Positions 9,401 to 21,500 of a stretch of 64,000 nucleotides of DNA are shown here, one piece after another. The position numbers were made by a program, and so were the translations under genes. Below the pieces are notes generated by a model. That model saw only the letters and a list, made by a program, of their open reading frames with translations. It was not told where the DNA came from and did not search any database. Each line of letters opens with the position of its first letter. The first letter of the stretch is position 1. This DNA is from Micractinium sp. NFX-FRZ (lineage: Eukaryota; Chlorophyta; Trebouxiophyceae; Chlorellales; Chlorellaceae): contig JAPTJF010000047.1 in NCBI GenBank assembly GCA_029339195.1, positions 62,001 to 126,000 on the forward strand, in the 5' to 3' direction.

Positions 9401-12400
9401 GAGGCAGGTTGGGAAGAGGACACGGGCAACGGGGGAACCAGCAGGGTGGGGGCATCTGGCATGGCGAACAGGCAGGAGGCAGGCAATGCAGGCAGCCTGG
9501 CGGTGAATGCACACGACCCGGGCTGCTTGTGCAGCACCTCCCCCACAGCAACAGGCCGAACACCTTGCCACTTGCAACACGCACCCAGCCTGCTGCCCCC
9601 ATCACTGTGGGAGACACGAGACTAGACTGTCAGCCTGTGCCTGTCCTTCACCACCCATCAACTTCCCCCTTGAACTCTGCTGCGGCCCCCCTGCACCCTG
9701 CAGCCACCCACACCGCACCTGGGTGACCTCTTCATGCAGCTCCGGCAGGCGCACGTGCTGGTCCGTGGTGAAGCGCGCCATGCGGGTGCGCAGTATGTGC
9801 GCCATGACAGGTGGCAGGTACCTGGCAGCTGCCGACAGGCCGCCCAGCTGAAGGAAGTCCAGGGAGGGCGCCAGGCTGGACAGACCGTTGCTGTTGGCAG
9901 GCGTGCCGGTGACGCACCAGCGGTGGGTTGCCCACCAGCGCCGCCGCACGCCGCCGCCGCTGCCGCCGCCGCCGCCGTCTGGGTCTCTGCGAGCCGCCGC
10001 CCGCGCCGCGGCACGCGCGTCTGGCGCGGTTTTCCTGCCCGTCCCGCCTGCACACACCGCATGCCGAGCAGCAGCAGGACACAGGAAGCTTGTTGCCAGG
10101 GAGGCAGCTAGTAGAAGCAACTCATACGCCATAGCTCGGGCAAGCACGCCTGCCCTGGGCCAGTTTACTGACTCCCTGCACCTGCCCTTTGCTGCTGCGC
10201 AGTACCAGCCGCACTGCTGGTGCGCAGTACCGTGCGCACCTGCCAGGAAGGTGCCGCTGCCCGCCACCTGCGGCTCATCCACCACGATTCTGTGCCAGTA
10301 AATCTGGCTCAGCATGGCGGAGTGCTGCGCCGTCTGTGGGGTGGTCACCACGACGTCATACCCGCACAGCGCCTGCAAAGCAGTTGCAAAGGGCAGGGGG
10401 CGGGGGCAGGGGCACCAACAGGTGGGGGCAACACAGCACTGTTGTGAGGGCAGGTCCGCACAGGGGTTGCTCGCTTGAGGCGATGCATTGGCTGGGCAGT
10501 GCGAAGCACGGCTTAGCACAGCGTAGCACTGCATCCCTTGTCCACAGGTCCGGCAAACGCTTGCTGCCGTTCCATAGAGGCAGCTGGAGCAGCTGACAAT
10601 ACGGTCAGCCCCGTACCGCTCGCCTCCTGCCTTACCCGGAGGTCCGAGGAGCGCTCGTTGCCGTGCCACTGCAGCACCCGAAGCTGCGTGGCGGTCGACT
10701 TGCGGATCTCGCTGACCCACTGCCCCAGCAGGGTGCCAGGGCTGATGACCAGAGTGCCGCCACGCAGCATGTTGTGAGCGACAGACGCTGCAGTGGTGGG
10801 GCAGGGCCAGAGCGGCAGCAGAAGTGGGACCGGTGGGCGAGGATGACACAGCACTTTGTTTGGCAAAGCAGGGGTGGGGCGGGCTATCAGGCAGGGAGGG
10901 GAAGCTGCAGGGAGGCGAGCTAGTCTGCTGTGCATGCTGTGACACGTCTTCCCCATGCCTGCTGTGGAAAGTATTAGCGCAGGCGGAGGCTCTTGGCGAG
11001 GGCAGCATCAATGCTCACCCAGAAAGTCGGATGGCTCGGGGGTCTTGAACTCGCGTGGCGCACGCCAGTCCGGGGGAGGCGGATTGAGCAGCATGGCACC
11101 AATGGTGCAGGCCGTCTTGCCAGCGCCTGTTGTAAGTGGCAACATGGGCATGCGTCAGTTGCTCGACCTGTCCACGGCCCAGCATGCCGCAGCCTGCCCT
11201 GCCTGTGTTGCTTGCTTTGCAGGCGGGAAGCACACTGCTTTTATTCTGTGGCACCTGCGCAGCAAAAGCCAAAGCAATGCATGACGCATACGGCTGCCGG
11301 TGGCAAGGGCGTCCAGCCCTGCCCGCCTGCTTGCCTGGCTTGTGTGCGACCCAGGCGGCAGACCCCGTCCAGCCAACATCAGCCTGCAGGGCAGGAGGGG
11401 GGACCCGATGCCATCGCGCGACATCCCTTGTTTCAGCTGAGGCCTCCTGCCGGCGATCAGGCATCACCAACCAACCCCGCAGGCTTGCGCTCGCTGCCTG
11501 CTTGAGACAAGGCCACGCAGTGCATGTGGCTGTGTGTTGCACAGCAGGGGCCTACCCCGCCACTCTCACCTGCAGGCGCGTGAGGGACATGTCCCCCTTG
11601 ATGTGCTGCAGGATGGGAGAGAAGGCCAGGTGCGCCATGCGCCCGCCCGGCAGCGCCTGCGGCAGCGGCAGCGCCACCCACTGGTGCCGCCCGCTGCCCC
11701 CCTCAGCCTGCTCCTCGGGCAGCATGAAGCCCCTGCACGTTTGCCGCTGGTAATCGTGCAGGCGGGCGGTGCGGCCGTCCGCCAGGCGGATGCGCACCAG
11801 CTCGCCCAGACGCTCCTCCAGGCCTGCAGGCAGGCGGGCGGGCGGGCAGGCGGGCGGGCGGAGTGGAGCCGGCGGGGCGGTTGGCAGTGCACCGGGGCGC
11901 GGTGGGGGGCAGGCACAAAGAGCCGGCGGAGGGGCCGGCAACCCAGCGGGGCGAGGTGGGGGGAGGGCAAGGCACTGGGGGTTGAGGGTAAGAGGAGGTG
12001 TAGCTGGCTGGTGCGCACATGCCGAGCGGGGCAGGTTGCAGGAGGTAGCCTTGTGGAGGCAGGCGTGTCGCACGATGGCAGGCAGGCATGCAGGCGCGCA
12101 GGCAGGGCGGGGCCGGAGGCCGCCTGAGTCTGACACCGCACCACGCTGCGCAACCCACCCGGGGGTTCCACAAACTGCCGGTCCTCAATCTGCTGCATCA
12201 GCCGACTGAACTGCGGCACCTCCAGCGGTGCCGCCGCGTCCAGCTGTAGCGGCAGCTCAGCGGCAGCCGCCGCAGCCGCCGCCTGCTCATACTCGCGCTG
12301 CAGCCCGGCAATGGCTGCCTGGGTGGGCGTGCCCTTCAGGTGGTCAAACGAGCTCACAAGCAGGGCCAGGTCGGCCACTTGCACCACCTCGACTGCACAG

Positions 12401-13682
12401 CGGCAAGGGAGGGCACGGCTTGGGGGTGGTTGGCCACAGCAGCAGAGGAGGAGCCCCCTAGGTTAGCCTGGGTGAGGCAAGGCGCAGGAGGAGCGCTGAG
12501 GCGCTGGGCCATGGCGGGTATGTTCTACTGTGCGCCAAGTCAGCACGATCAAACGGCAGCAGCAGCAGCAGCAGCAGCCAGGCGCACTGGAGCCAAAGCC
12601 AGCAGCAGCGGTGGCACCAACGCCCCGTGCCTGCAGCAACACTTGCTTGCAGCCAACGCATGGCAGCTGTTGAGCAGGCGCCTGCTCACCCTCCTCGTAG
12701 CGCTCGTCATCAAAGGCCCGTGACGTCCACACGCCGTTGAGGCTGGCTCGGCCCTGCCCGGAGCTGGTGAAGCTGAGGGACAGCTGGAACTGCAGCCGCT
12801 TGCGCATGCGGTCCAAGCGGCAGCCCAGCTGCACAGGGGGCGGCGGCATGCGTGCATGCCAACATTTATGCCAAAGGCGTTCCTCGGAAACCGCCAGATC
12901 ACTGCCACCTGTCGCGTGGACTGCTACAGCCAGCGCTCCTGTGCACATAATTGTACATGAAGGCTCGCCGCTCCGCTGGCTCGCGCTTGGCGCCCGCCCT
13001 CAGCGCCAGCTGGCCAGCAACAACCCTGCCCCTGACAAGCACCTGTCCCCCGCCTGCCAGCCACCCACCCTTGCCCGCAATCCAACTGCCACCAACCCTG
13101 CCAGCCGCCGGAGCCCCTAACTCTGCCATGTACTGCCTTTGCCTACACCCGTCCCTCCCGCCCACCCTCCCACCCTGTGGGTGACAGGCCCCCTCAGCTT
13201 CTCCGCCGCCCCTCGCCTTCCCCAGCCCCCCCATCTCGTTTGCCCAGCAGTCCGCAGGGCCGACCCGCCCTGCAGCTGCCAGGACCCCTCCCTCCGTCAG
13301 CTTACCGCCCCTTATCAGGCTGAGGGCCCACCCACCCACGCACCCGGCAGCTGCCAGGGCCCCTCCCCTCCGTCAGCTGACCGTCCCTTGTCAGGCTGAG
13401 GGCCCACCCGCCCACCCACCCACCCACCCACCCGGCAGCTGCCAGAACCCCGCAGCTTCTCCAGCCCGTCGAGGATGCGGAGGAAGCGGGGGCGGGTGGT
13501 GGGCGTGGCCTGTAGCTTGAACACGCCCTGATCCACCGCCTGCCGCACCACAGCAAAGGTCAGCTGCTCACCGCGGGCCCCCTCGGGCAGCTGCTCCGGC
13601 TTGCTGCAGGGCAGGGGTGATCGGGAGGTGGCTGGTGGGCTGGACATGAAATGCCGGTTGGCACGGCACGTTGCCTGGCGTG

Positions 13683-13735
<53 letters not shown>

Positions 13736-16724
13736 AGCTGCTGCTGCTGTGGCTAGGCAAAGAGTGGGGTGCAGGCCAGCGGCGAGCATACGCATACGCA
13801 TTGCAGGCTGCATGCGTGTGTGCACCCACCCGCAGGAGGTGAGCGGCAGAGTGATGGTGCCCAGGGGCACGGCATCTGCGGAACTGACGGGCTCGGGCAT
13901 GCGCCAGGCCTGCCACAGGCGGTCCAGCTTGCTGCCGCTGGTGGGCAGGGCGCCCATGCGCTGCGGGTGGGTAGCAGGCGGGCAGGCCGGCAGGCAAGCA
14001 GGCAGGTAAGCGGGTGGGGAGCGGGTGGGCAGGTGCGGAGCGGGTGGGCAGGCCGGCGGGCAGGCAGCAGAGGCAGACAGGGGGCGCTGAGCATGTCCAC
14101 TTGCCCCCGGTCGACAAAAAGCGGCACACTGTGCCAAGCAACATGCCACACTTGCAGCCTGCTCATGCACATCTGGGTACGGGGCGGGAAGAGGCAGGGT
14201 GAGCGGTACTACTTGCTGTCAATGGACTGGACACTGGCACACAACCGCATGGTGCCCCACACAAGGTGCCGCCCTCTGGCGCACCTGTGGCAGGATGCGC
14301 TCCAAGTAGAGGTCGACCTGGGGGGCGCAGTGCCGCTGCAGGATGCGGTTCACGCAAGCAATGCCCGCGCTGCCTGCAAGCGGGGCCGTGCACAGAGGGG
14401 TGACAACAGAACGGGCCGCGTGTGATGGGCCGACCCAAGTTCTTGTAGGGGTGTGCAGCTCATGCACACCGTCGGCAGGTCATCGTCACATTTCACTACC
14501 GCGAGTCGCTGCCAAACAGTCACAGGCGCAATTCCAAAAGGCGAGCGTGAGGGAGGTCGGGCAACAGACAGGGCCCGTGCTGCAAGGAGGGTGCTGTATG
14601 TGGTGATGGGCACTCACCGGCTGGTGCATACAGCCTGACCAGCTCCGCAGCCAGCTTCTCTGCCACAGGCCGGGTCTTCACAAAGTCCACCATCTGCAGG
14701 AGTTGGGGGGCAGTGGAGGGGCAGTGGAGGGGCCAGGGAACACGTGTGGAGGGGGCAGGGCGGCAGCAAGTGCCTCGGGAGCCACGGGCAGATGGCAACA
14801 TGTGCGGGCGGGATGCAAGCAGCAGGCAAAGCAGTTGATGGGGGAGTCGGAGGCTGACGGCATGTCGAGGGGGAGCAGGAACTTCCCAGGATTCCAGAGT
14901 TGCACGGAATCGTCTGGAGGGTGGAGAGCAGTACAGGACCCCATGTGCCAAGCAAGAGTGATGGGAGGGGTTGCATGTACAGAGACGGGGCGGCTGAGGC
15001 GGCATGCTCTCGAAGGGGATGCATAGCGGCACACAAGGGCTTCAGAGAACGTGTGGGGTAGGTGCCGTGATGAGAGCACGAGTCTGTGCAACTTGCATGT
15101 GTTGCATATGCGTTTTGAGCGGTGCATTGTTTTCGTACCTCCCTGGTGCCAAGCTGCTTGTTGTTTTTGCCGCGCTGGGCAACGCTCTCGGGCAGCCCAT
15201 GGGCGGCGATGATGGCCTTCAGCTGAGGGACGGAGTGCTGCTCACATGGAGGGGGGGAAAGGGGGGGAGGACGGCAAGGTGTCTTTGGGGTGAGGCCTTC
15301 CATGATACTCGTGAACTAGTTGGGATTGTGAGCAGCGGGTGAGGACGTGAGGTGTGCCTCGTGTGGAGCCGAATGCGGGAGCTGAGTAAACACACAGCAC
15401 AGTGCACCCAGGGCAGGTAGCACTGCCAGAAGAGCTGGACAGCGCACGCATGCCAATTGCAATCAGCAGTGCGCACCCAGGGGCAGCTGCGCACACGAGT
15501 CAGTGGGCAGGCGCAACAGCTAGCAAGCCACCTTTGCCCAGGCAGCCGCCGCCAGCCCAGCCCTCACCAGCCATTCGTCCCCTCACCAGCTCAAAAAGGT
15601 CGGCAAGGCCCAGGAGGGCCCCAGCCTCCCACCCCATCCTGTGGCCTCCCTCATACGAGTGAAGCGTATAAGCACCAAGTTCATTTGGGTCCTGGCGCGG
15701 CGGCGCTGCCGGGACCACAGCCGCAACAGCTGGCTGCACCTGGCGCGCTGCCTGCGGCTGCGGCTGGGGTGCCGCCACCTGTGCAGGGGCGCGGTGCTGC
15801 CCCGGCACGCCTGGCACGGTCGCCCCCCGCCGCGGGCCGGGCAGCCGCACTGGCGCGGGCGCCGCTGCTGCCGCTGCTGCGGCGCCCGGCGGCAGCGCAC
15901 GCCGCAGGGCAACAGGCGTTGTGCCTGCACCTGCGCCTGCACGCCCTCCTCCTGCCGCCGCCGCCGCCGCCGCTGCTGCGCCGCCTCCTGTGGCCTTCGG
16001 CCGCGCTGCGTTGGAGTGCGGTGCCTGCTGCATGCCCGCTGGCGCCGCGGCTGCCCAGCGCTCACCTGCCCGTGCGGGGCGCGGCCGCCCCACTTTCTGT
16101 CCTGACGCAGCGCGCGGGTAGTGTGCATCAGACACCTCCTCATCCTCCTCCCTAGCACACTCCACCTCCGCCTCCGCAGCCGCGGGCTCCTCCTCTGCCT
16201 CCTCATCTCCCTCCTCATCTGAATCCTCCTCATCTGAATCCTCCTCCTCCTCCTCCTCCTCCGACTCATCCTCTGACGCTGCCCCCTCCTCCTCCTCTGA
16301 AGCTGCTGCCTCCGCAGCCGGCGCCGCCCCCATGCCGCCCACTGCCTCCTCATCTTCACCTTCCGCCACGTCTGCAGCCGCCTCTACCTCCCCCTCAACT
16401 GCCTCTGCCTGCACCTCCTGCTCCATCTCCGCTGCCTCTGCTGCCGCCTCCACCTCAGCCTCTGCTGCATCAGCCTCAGCCTCCTCCTCAACCTCTGCTG
16501 CCTCTGCTGCTGCTTCCATGTCGGCCTGCACCTCTGCACCCGCTGCCTCTGCCCCCGCCTGCTCAGGCTCTTCAAAAGGGTCTGCATCAGACAACAGCGC
16601 GCCCTCACTATCCATGCCAGTCTGCTGCTGCTGTTGCTGCTGCATTTGCAGCTCCGCATCTCCAAGGGAGGCAAGTGGCCGCCATTGAGGGCGAACAAAC
16701 GCCAACTGTGGCTGCTGCTGCTGC

Positions 16725-16760
<36 letters not shown>

Positions 16761-16761
16761 G

Positions 16762-16793
<32 letters not shown>

Positions 16794-17833
16794 GGCTGCT
16801 GCTGCAGCGGCGGCTGCGGTTGCGGCGGCTGCTGCTGCAGCGGCGGCTGCGGTTGCGGCGGCTGCTGCGGCTGCTGCTGCTGCTGCTGCTTCGGCTCCTG
16901 CTGCTGCGCTCCTTGCTGTGACTCTGCCCGCTGCATTTGGAGTGGCCGCTGCCTACTCTGCTCCTGCTTCTGCGCCTGCTGCTGCGCCTGCTGCTGCTCT
17001 TGCCTCTCGTGCAGCGGCGACGGCTGCACCGCATGCGCCTCCAGTGCTGCTGCTGCTGCTGCTGTCTTTGGCCGCTTTGCCAGGCTGTTCTCCTTGCCAT
17101 CTTCCTCGTCAGATGCCTGCAGCAAGGCAGGCAAGGGCACAGGGGCTCAAGCAGGTGCCCTGGAGGCTTGCTGGCGGGCAGACAGCACCAAGGAAACAGG
17201 ATGACAGCAAGCATGAAGTGGCAGACCCGTATTGCCAGGCCCCGCTGCAGCCAGCACATGGCCCCCGCTGTGGCCAGGACAGCGCAGCCCACCTGTGCCG
17301 CAGCAGCCGCAGCAGCAGTCTCCGCCCGGCACTCCTCCAGTCGCAACCCGATCTTCTTGCGCAGCCCAAAAGCCTGCACCCCCATTATCTCAAAAACGGC
17401 CTGCAGCTCTCCGTCCGCCTTGGTGCAGGAGAGCAGCGCCTCGCCGTCAATCCATTCTGCCTTCACTCTGGGCACCACGCGTGCCTTGACCTGCAGCAAG
17501 CGGGCGATGGGGGAGAGGCAAGGGGTGAGGGCGGTGCCGGCACATGTTGCAAAATGAGGTGGTAACATGCAGAAGCAATGCAAGTGCTAGATGCGAGTGT
17601 GTCTTGTGGGTTTCCCCAACTGTGTGCATGCCCAGAGGCTTGCTGGGGGCAGCGGAGCGACACGGGCAGGCCGCACCAGGCGGCGGCAAGTTTGAATCCC
17701 CCCCCAAAAAAGTTGCCGGGCCTCCCCACCAAATTACCTGCTCCCACCCGTCGGGAGGCAAGATCGCTTCCAGCCAAGCCAACACCTCGTCGGGGCTGCT
17801 TTCGGCGCTGAGCCTGCGCCTTTTGCCCGCCAT
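6487..17833 (-). CDS. SAM-domain / glutamine-rich / SNF2-family helicase (in-frame stop in exon 19)
   Basis: Twenty-one exons on the minus strand: 17833-17738, 17490-17293, 17116-15587, 15237-15139, 14693-14618, 14373-14285, 13960-13830, 13603-13432, 12828-12690, 12392-12159, 11823-11570, 11126-11019, 10787-10636, 10372-10240, 10047-9719, 9296-9092, 8832-8777, 8392-8308, 7943-7799, 7382-7231 and 6590-6487, about 1,495 codons. The N-terminus is a SAM-like domain (about residues 10-95), then a poly-Q and acidic region encoded by the 510-codon exon 3. Exon 4 resembles a short SAP-like helix pair (LKAIIAAHGLPESV). SNF2 motifs follow in order: Walker A GAGKT, LVISPGTLLGQW, DEPQ in place of DEAH, CVTGTP, SIVFSAF, and ISRARRMGQTREV. 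No RING was seen between the lobes, unlike Rad5/HLTF/SHPRH. It is probably a nuclear DNA-dependent ATPase. Two problems: a TAA at 7803-7801 inside exon 19, and a one-base phase mismatch between exons 11 and 12. Confidence 0.88.
6955..7190 (-). repeat. Two decayed copies of the end of SNF2 exon 20 in the last intron
   Basis: The exon-20 end, with its donor ACAG|GTGCGC at 7231, recurs at about 7113-7190 (again ACAG|GTGCGC) and more weakly at 6955-7020. Translated, the three copies read QTREVCVHRLVV, QTGDVWVH and QTSDVWVHRAVVKDE. Spacing is 109 and about 165 bp. The real exon 20 is the one whose phase joins to DSIEERI in exon 21. Confidence 0.8.
8388..8478 (-). repeat. 45-bp tandem duplication at the acceptor side of SNF2 exon 18
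   Basis: On the plus strand the blocks TCAATCTGCA, GCACGGGAGGGGGCA and TTRYTG recur about 45 bp apart. The first copy includes the start of exon 18 and its CAG acceptor at 8393-8395; the second lies wholly in the upstream intron. Confidence 0.8.
13270..13446. repeat. 75-90 bp tandem repeat spanning the donor of SNF2 exon 8
   Basis: Two full units and part of a third share GGCAGCTGCCAG, CCCTCC.TCAGCT, TCAGGCTGAGGGCCCACC and a run of CCCA/CCAC. The last copy of GGCAGCTGCC forms the exon-8 end and donor at 13432; the others lie in the intron. Confidence 0.8.
13684..13750. repeat. (CTG)n microsatellite in a SNF2 intron
   Basis: About 17 CTG units in a row, then one CAG and four more CTG. It lies in the intron between SNF2 exons 7 and 8. 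A trinucleotide tract this long is likely length-polymorphic. Confidence 0.95.
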
Positions 17834-18512
17834 GGCTGCGCAGTGAGCACTCGATTGTAGTCTAATGCAGAGGCATCCTACGAGCCCCCGAACCAATGCA
17901 AGCTGGGACTTGGCCGAGCTGGGAGAGTCGAGCAGGGTGTACGCCACATAGCACAGCACAGCGTGGCCGGTTGCGCCTGCGGCGGCTAATGAGCAGCACT
18001 TCCGGCAGCAGGCGCACAAGTGCAATGCACTGAAGTATTCAGTGTTCGGCACCATGCATGCAGTACATACTACAGCAGCTTGTACACAGCGTTTCATTTG
18101 CCCCGCTATGTCCCGACGGGGCGATATGCCGGCACGTGCGCAGCGTCCAAGTTGAACCCCAGGCAGGCCACCATCGACAAGCTTTGCATAACAGGTATGT
18201 AATCTGGACTAAACCCCTTCTGGGGCCCTCTCCGCTTTGGGAGCCCTCGAAAGGGCGCACGGGTGGGTGCCGACGCGCCGCCAGTCGCGGCGTGCCGCCA
18301 GCTAGCACCAGCTTGGCCAAAGAAGCAGCACCCTCTTTCACTGCGCCTCGTCAGTCATAGCGACACAAACCGAAAGAAAGTTGTCCCTTCGCTTCAAAGG
18401 TTGGCCGGCACTTGGCACTTCTACGGTCGCGAGAACCCCAGGAGCCTTTTGGCTCGCCCCTGTGCAGGCTGTCGCCGCGGTGGGCAGCAGACGTACTCTT
18501 CTGAGTGCCGAG
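17834..18512. promoter_or_regulatory. Divergent promoter region of the SNF2 and WD40-TPR genes
   Basis: A 679-bp gap separates the SNF2 start (17833, minus) from the WD40-TPR start (18513, plus). It contains no convincing ORF. AT content is higher around 18000-18200 than in the flanking genes, as expected for a promoter, but no specific element could be named. Confidence 0.4.
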
Positions 18513-21500
18513 ATGGAGGACAGCCTGTCGGGCGTGGCCAGGCTTCGCGAGCTTGGCCTGGCGTCGCCTCGGGTGAGGCCTGTGCGCCGCGCAGCCGCCT
18601 GTGGCAGCTTGCCGTGGGTCGGGAGGGAGCTGCGGCAGCCGAGGCAGCCCGCGATGCAGCCTCAGGGGACGCAGGAGCTGGGGCGCCAGCGCCCTCGCAC
18701 CTCGGCCGCGTGCCGCCCTGCTCGTCTCCTCCCGCTGCTGCCCCTGCTCATCTCCCTGCCTTCCAGCAACCCGTGCTGTCACTGTGCTCCTGCTCACCCC
18801 CCGCCCCTGCTGCACGCCGTGGCCTCCAGGCCACCCAGCGGGCGCTGCACTTTCCAGAGACGGCGGCGCGGCGTCTCAGCCTCGAAGCGCTCCTCAGGTG
18901 GGTGCTGGGCTGGTATAGTCTTGACTTACAGCATTCCACCACGAGGCATGGTGCTGGGCTGGTGGGTGCTGGGCTGTTGGGTGCTGTGCTGGCAGGTGGG
19001 ATTGCTGCCGCTCCCATGCCGCACTCACAGGTCCGGCAAACCAGTCACCATGGAAGCCAGGACTTCCAGTTGCCTCCCCCTGCAAGTGGCTTCCCCCACC
19101 GCAGCCCTGCCTCGCTGACACCGCCATGCTGGGTTTTGCCGCACGAGTCGCGCCGCACTGCTGCCTGAACGAGCCGTGCTGTACCTGCCTCTTCTGTGCT
19201 GGAAACGGGCTTGCGCTGCTGCCTGCTGTAGGGGCCACCATGGCTGCGTGAACCGGCTGTGCTGGAACGAGAGCGGCAGCCTGCTGGCCTCGGGCTCTGA
19301 CGACAGAAAGGTGGGCAAGCCCTGGCAGCTGCAGGCAGCTTGCTTTGTTCTTGGGCGTGCTGGTCCTGCAGCGCATCTGGCGCGCACACACAGCAGGCCG
19401 CAGCAGGCCGCAGCAGGCCACAGCAGGCCGCAGCAGGCCGCAGAGGCCACAGCAGGCGCCCGCAGGCACGAATACAACTTCGCTGCTGGTCCCTACTGCC
19501 ACCTGCCTGCCTGCTGCGACAGCCCGCTCTGCCTGGTTCGCTGGCGTCATGCCCACCTGGCGCTGGTGCAACTAGCTTTTTGGCTTCACCCCATCACAAC
19601 ACGCACACAACTGGCACCGCTGCACTGTTGGTGTATGTGTGCTCACCCCACGTCTTGGTCCCTCTTGCCACCCCGCTCCGCTGGTGCCCGCAGGTGATGC
19701 TGTGGAGCTACCCAGACACGCAGCGGCAGCCCGTCTCATTAGACACGGAGCACCAGGCCAACATTGTGAGTTCGAGCTAGCTTACACTTCTCTTCATTGT
19801 ATCATGAGTACAGGTCTCGCCCATCAGCTGCTGGGGGGGTGCTGCTGCTGCTTGTCTACAGCGGCATGTTGCTTCTGCTTTGTTGGCTGGGGGGGGGGGC
19901 GCAGGGGTGCTGGGCGCACCACCCTGCATTGCCTGTCAGCGCCCCGGCCCTCTCCTGCCACCTGTCCAACTGTCGCCCACCCTCCCTCTCGCCCGCCCAC
20001 CCTGCCACCCACCGCAGTTTGGGGTGCGCTTCCTGCCCCAGACCAGCGACACACGCCTGGTGACGGGGGCTATGGACTACACTGTGCAGGTGGGTGTGGG
20101 TGTCAACGGCAAGGCACCAGGATTAGGGTGTAGGGTTAGGGTTCAGAGACTGACAGTGCGTGCAGACGAGCGGGTTGTTGGTGAGACCAAGGGTGGTGTG
20201 TGCTGCTGGGCGCGACGGGCTACGGGTCGCACTGTGCAGGATGTGGGTGCTACGCAGGGTGGCACGTCCCCCAGCCTCCCCAGCTGGAGTCTGGGGCCGA
20301 GGATACCACCCTCCTGTCGCACTCGCTGCACCCCCTTTCGCGCTCGCTTCAAAAACACTCACACATATGCACAGTGAACGTACACAATGCTCTCCTCCCA
20401 CGCATGCTCTCCTCTGCAGCTGCACCAGCTGGAGACGCCGCCCGCCAGCATGAAGCTGCCGCTGCGGGGCGCCGGCAGCAGCCGGCGGCAGCCCAGCGCA
20501 GCCAGCACGGCGGGCAGCGTGCGCAGCGTGGTGTACACCTGCCACCGCAGCCGCGTCAAGGTGAGCCACGTTGCCTGCCCAGTATTCTTTAACCGGAGTT
20601 TGCACTCGATGCCACTGCTGCTAGCCTCCCCAACCTCATAACTATGATGCCGCCGCTCAAGCCAAGCCGCTCAATATACTATGCCGCCTGCCGCCGCCGC
20701 TGCTGAGCTGCCCGGCCCCACAGCGGCTGCCCTGCCTGTGCTGTGCCTCTGTTATGTCCGCCCAAGAAGCCACCCTCTCGTCCCCTCTGGCTGTCCTGTG
20801 CATTTCAAAGAGTCGGCGGTTGCAGCGTGCCTCAGCCGGCCACCCCAGCCCACGGCCAGGTGCACCTGCCGGTGCCCAACCCGCCTGCCCCTCCCTGCCA
20901 TCCTGCCCGCCACCCTGCCCGCCCTCATGCCCACGCGTTCCCTGACCACCACCTGTGCTCCGTCCCCCCTGCAGGACGTGGCAGTGGAGCCGCTCAACCC
21001 CCACCTCTTCTGGTCAGCAGCCGAGGACGGCACTGTGCGGCAGTTTGACACGCGTGTGCCGTGAGTGCCCAGCCCGCCCGCCCAGCTCCCCGCTTAACCC
21101 CTTTCCTGCCGGTCTGCCTGCGCCTTGCATCCTGCCAACTTGCCCGCCTGTCCCAGTCTCTACCCTCTGCCATCTGCTCGCAACCCTTGGCTGTGCCGTG
21201 TTCCCGCGTCCTTGCCTGCCCTGTCAGCCCGCTTACCTCCTTCCCACCTGGGGTGCCACCCCCCTGCAGCACCTCCCAGCAGCGCGAGTACGAGTCGCCC
21301 AACATGCTGCTTGCTGTGAAGAACAAGGGCAGGTGCGCAGCCCAACTGTTGCCTTTTCCTTCTGTCGTGTGCTGGAGCTCATGGGGCATTAAAAAGCTGC
21401 CCGCCAAGCAGCCGATATCTGCCTGGCCTCAGCTGCCCGTGGACTCTAACCTAAAATTGATTGAGCGTCATGACAGGTTGAGGGGGGGCTCCATCTCCCA

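Noticed and set aside
17685..17730. B-box-like GTTTGAATCC as part of a tRNA
   Set aside because: No matching A-box, acceptor pairing or anticodon arm around it.
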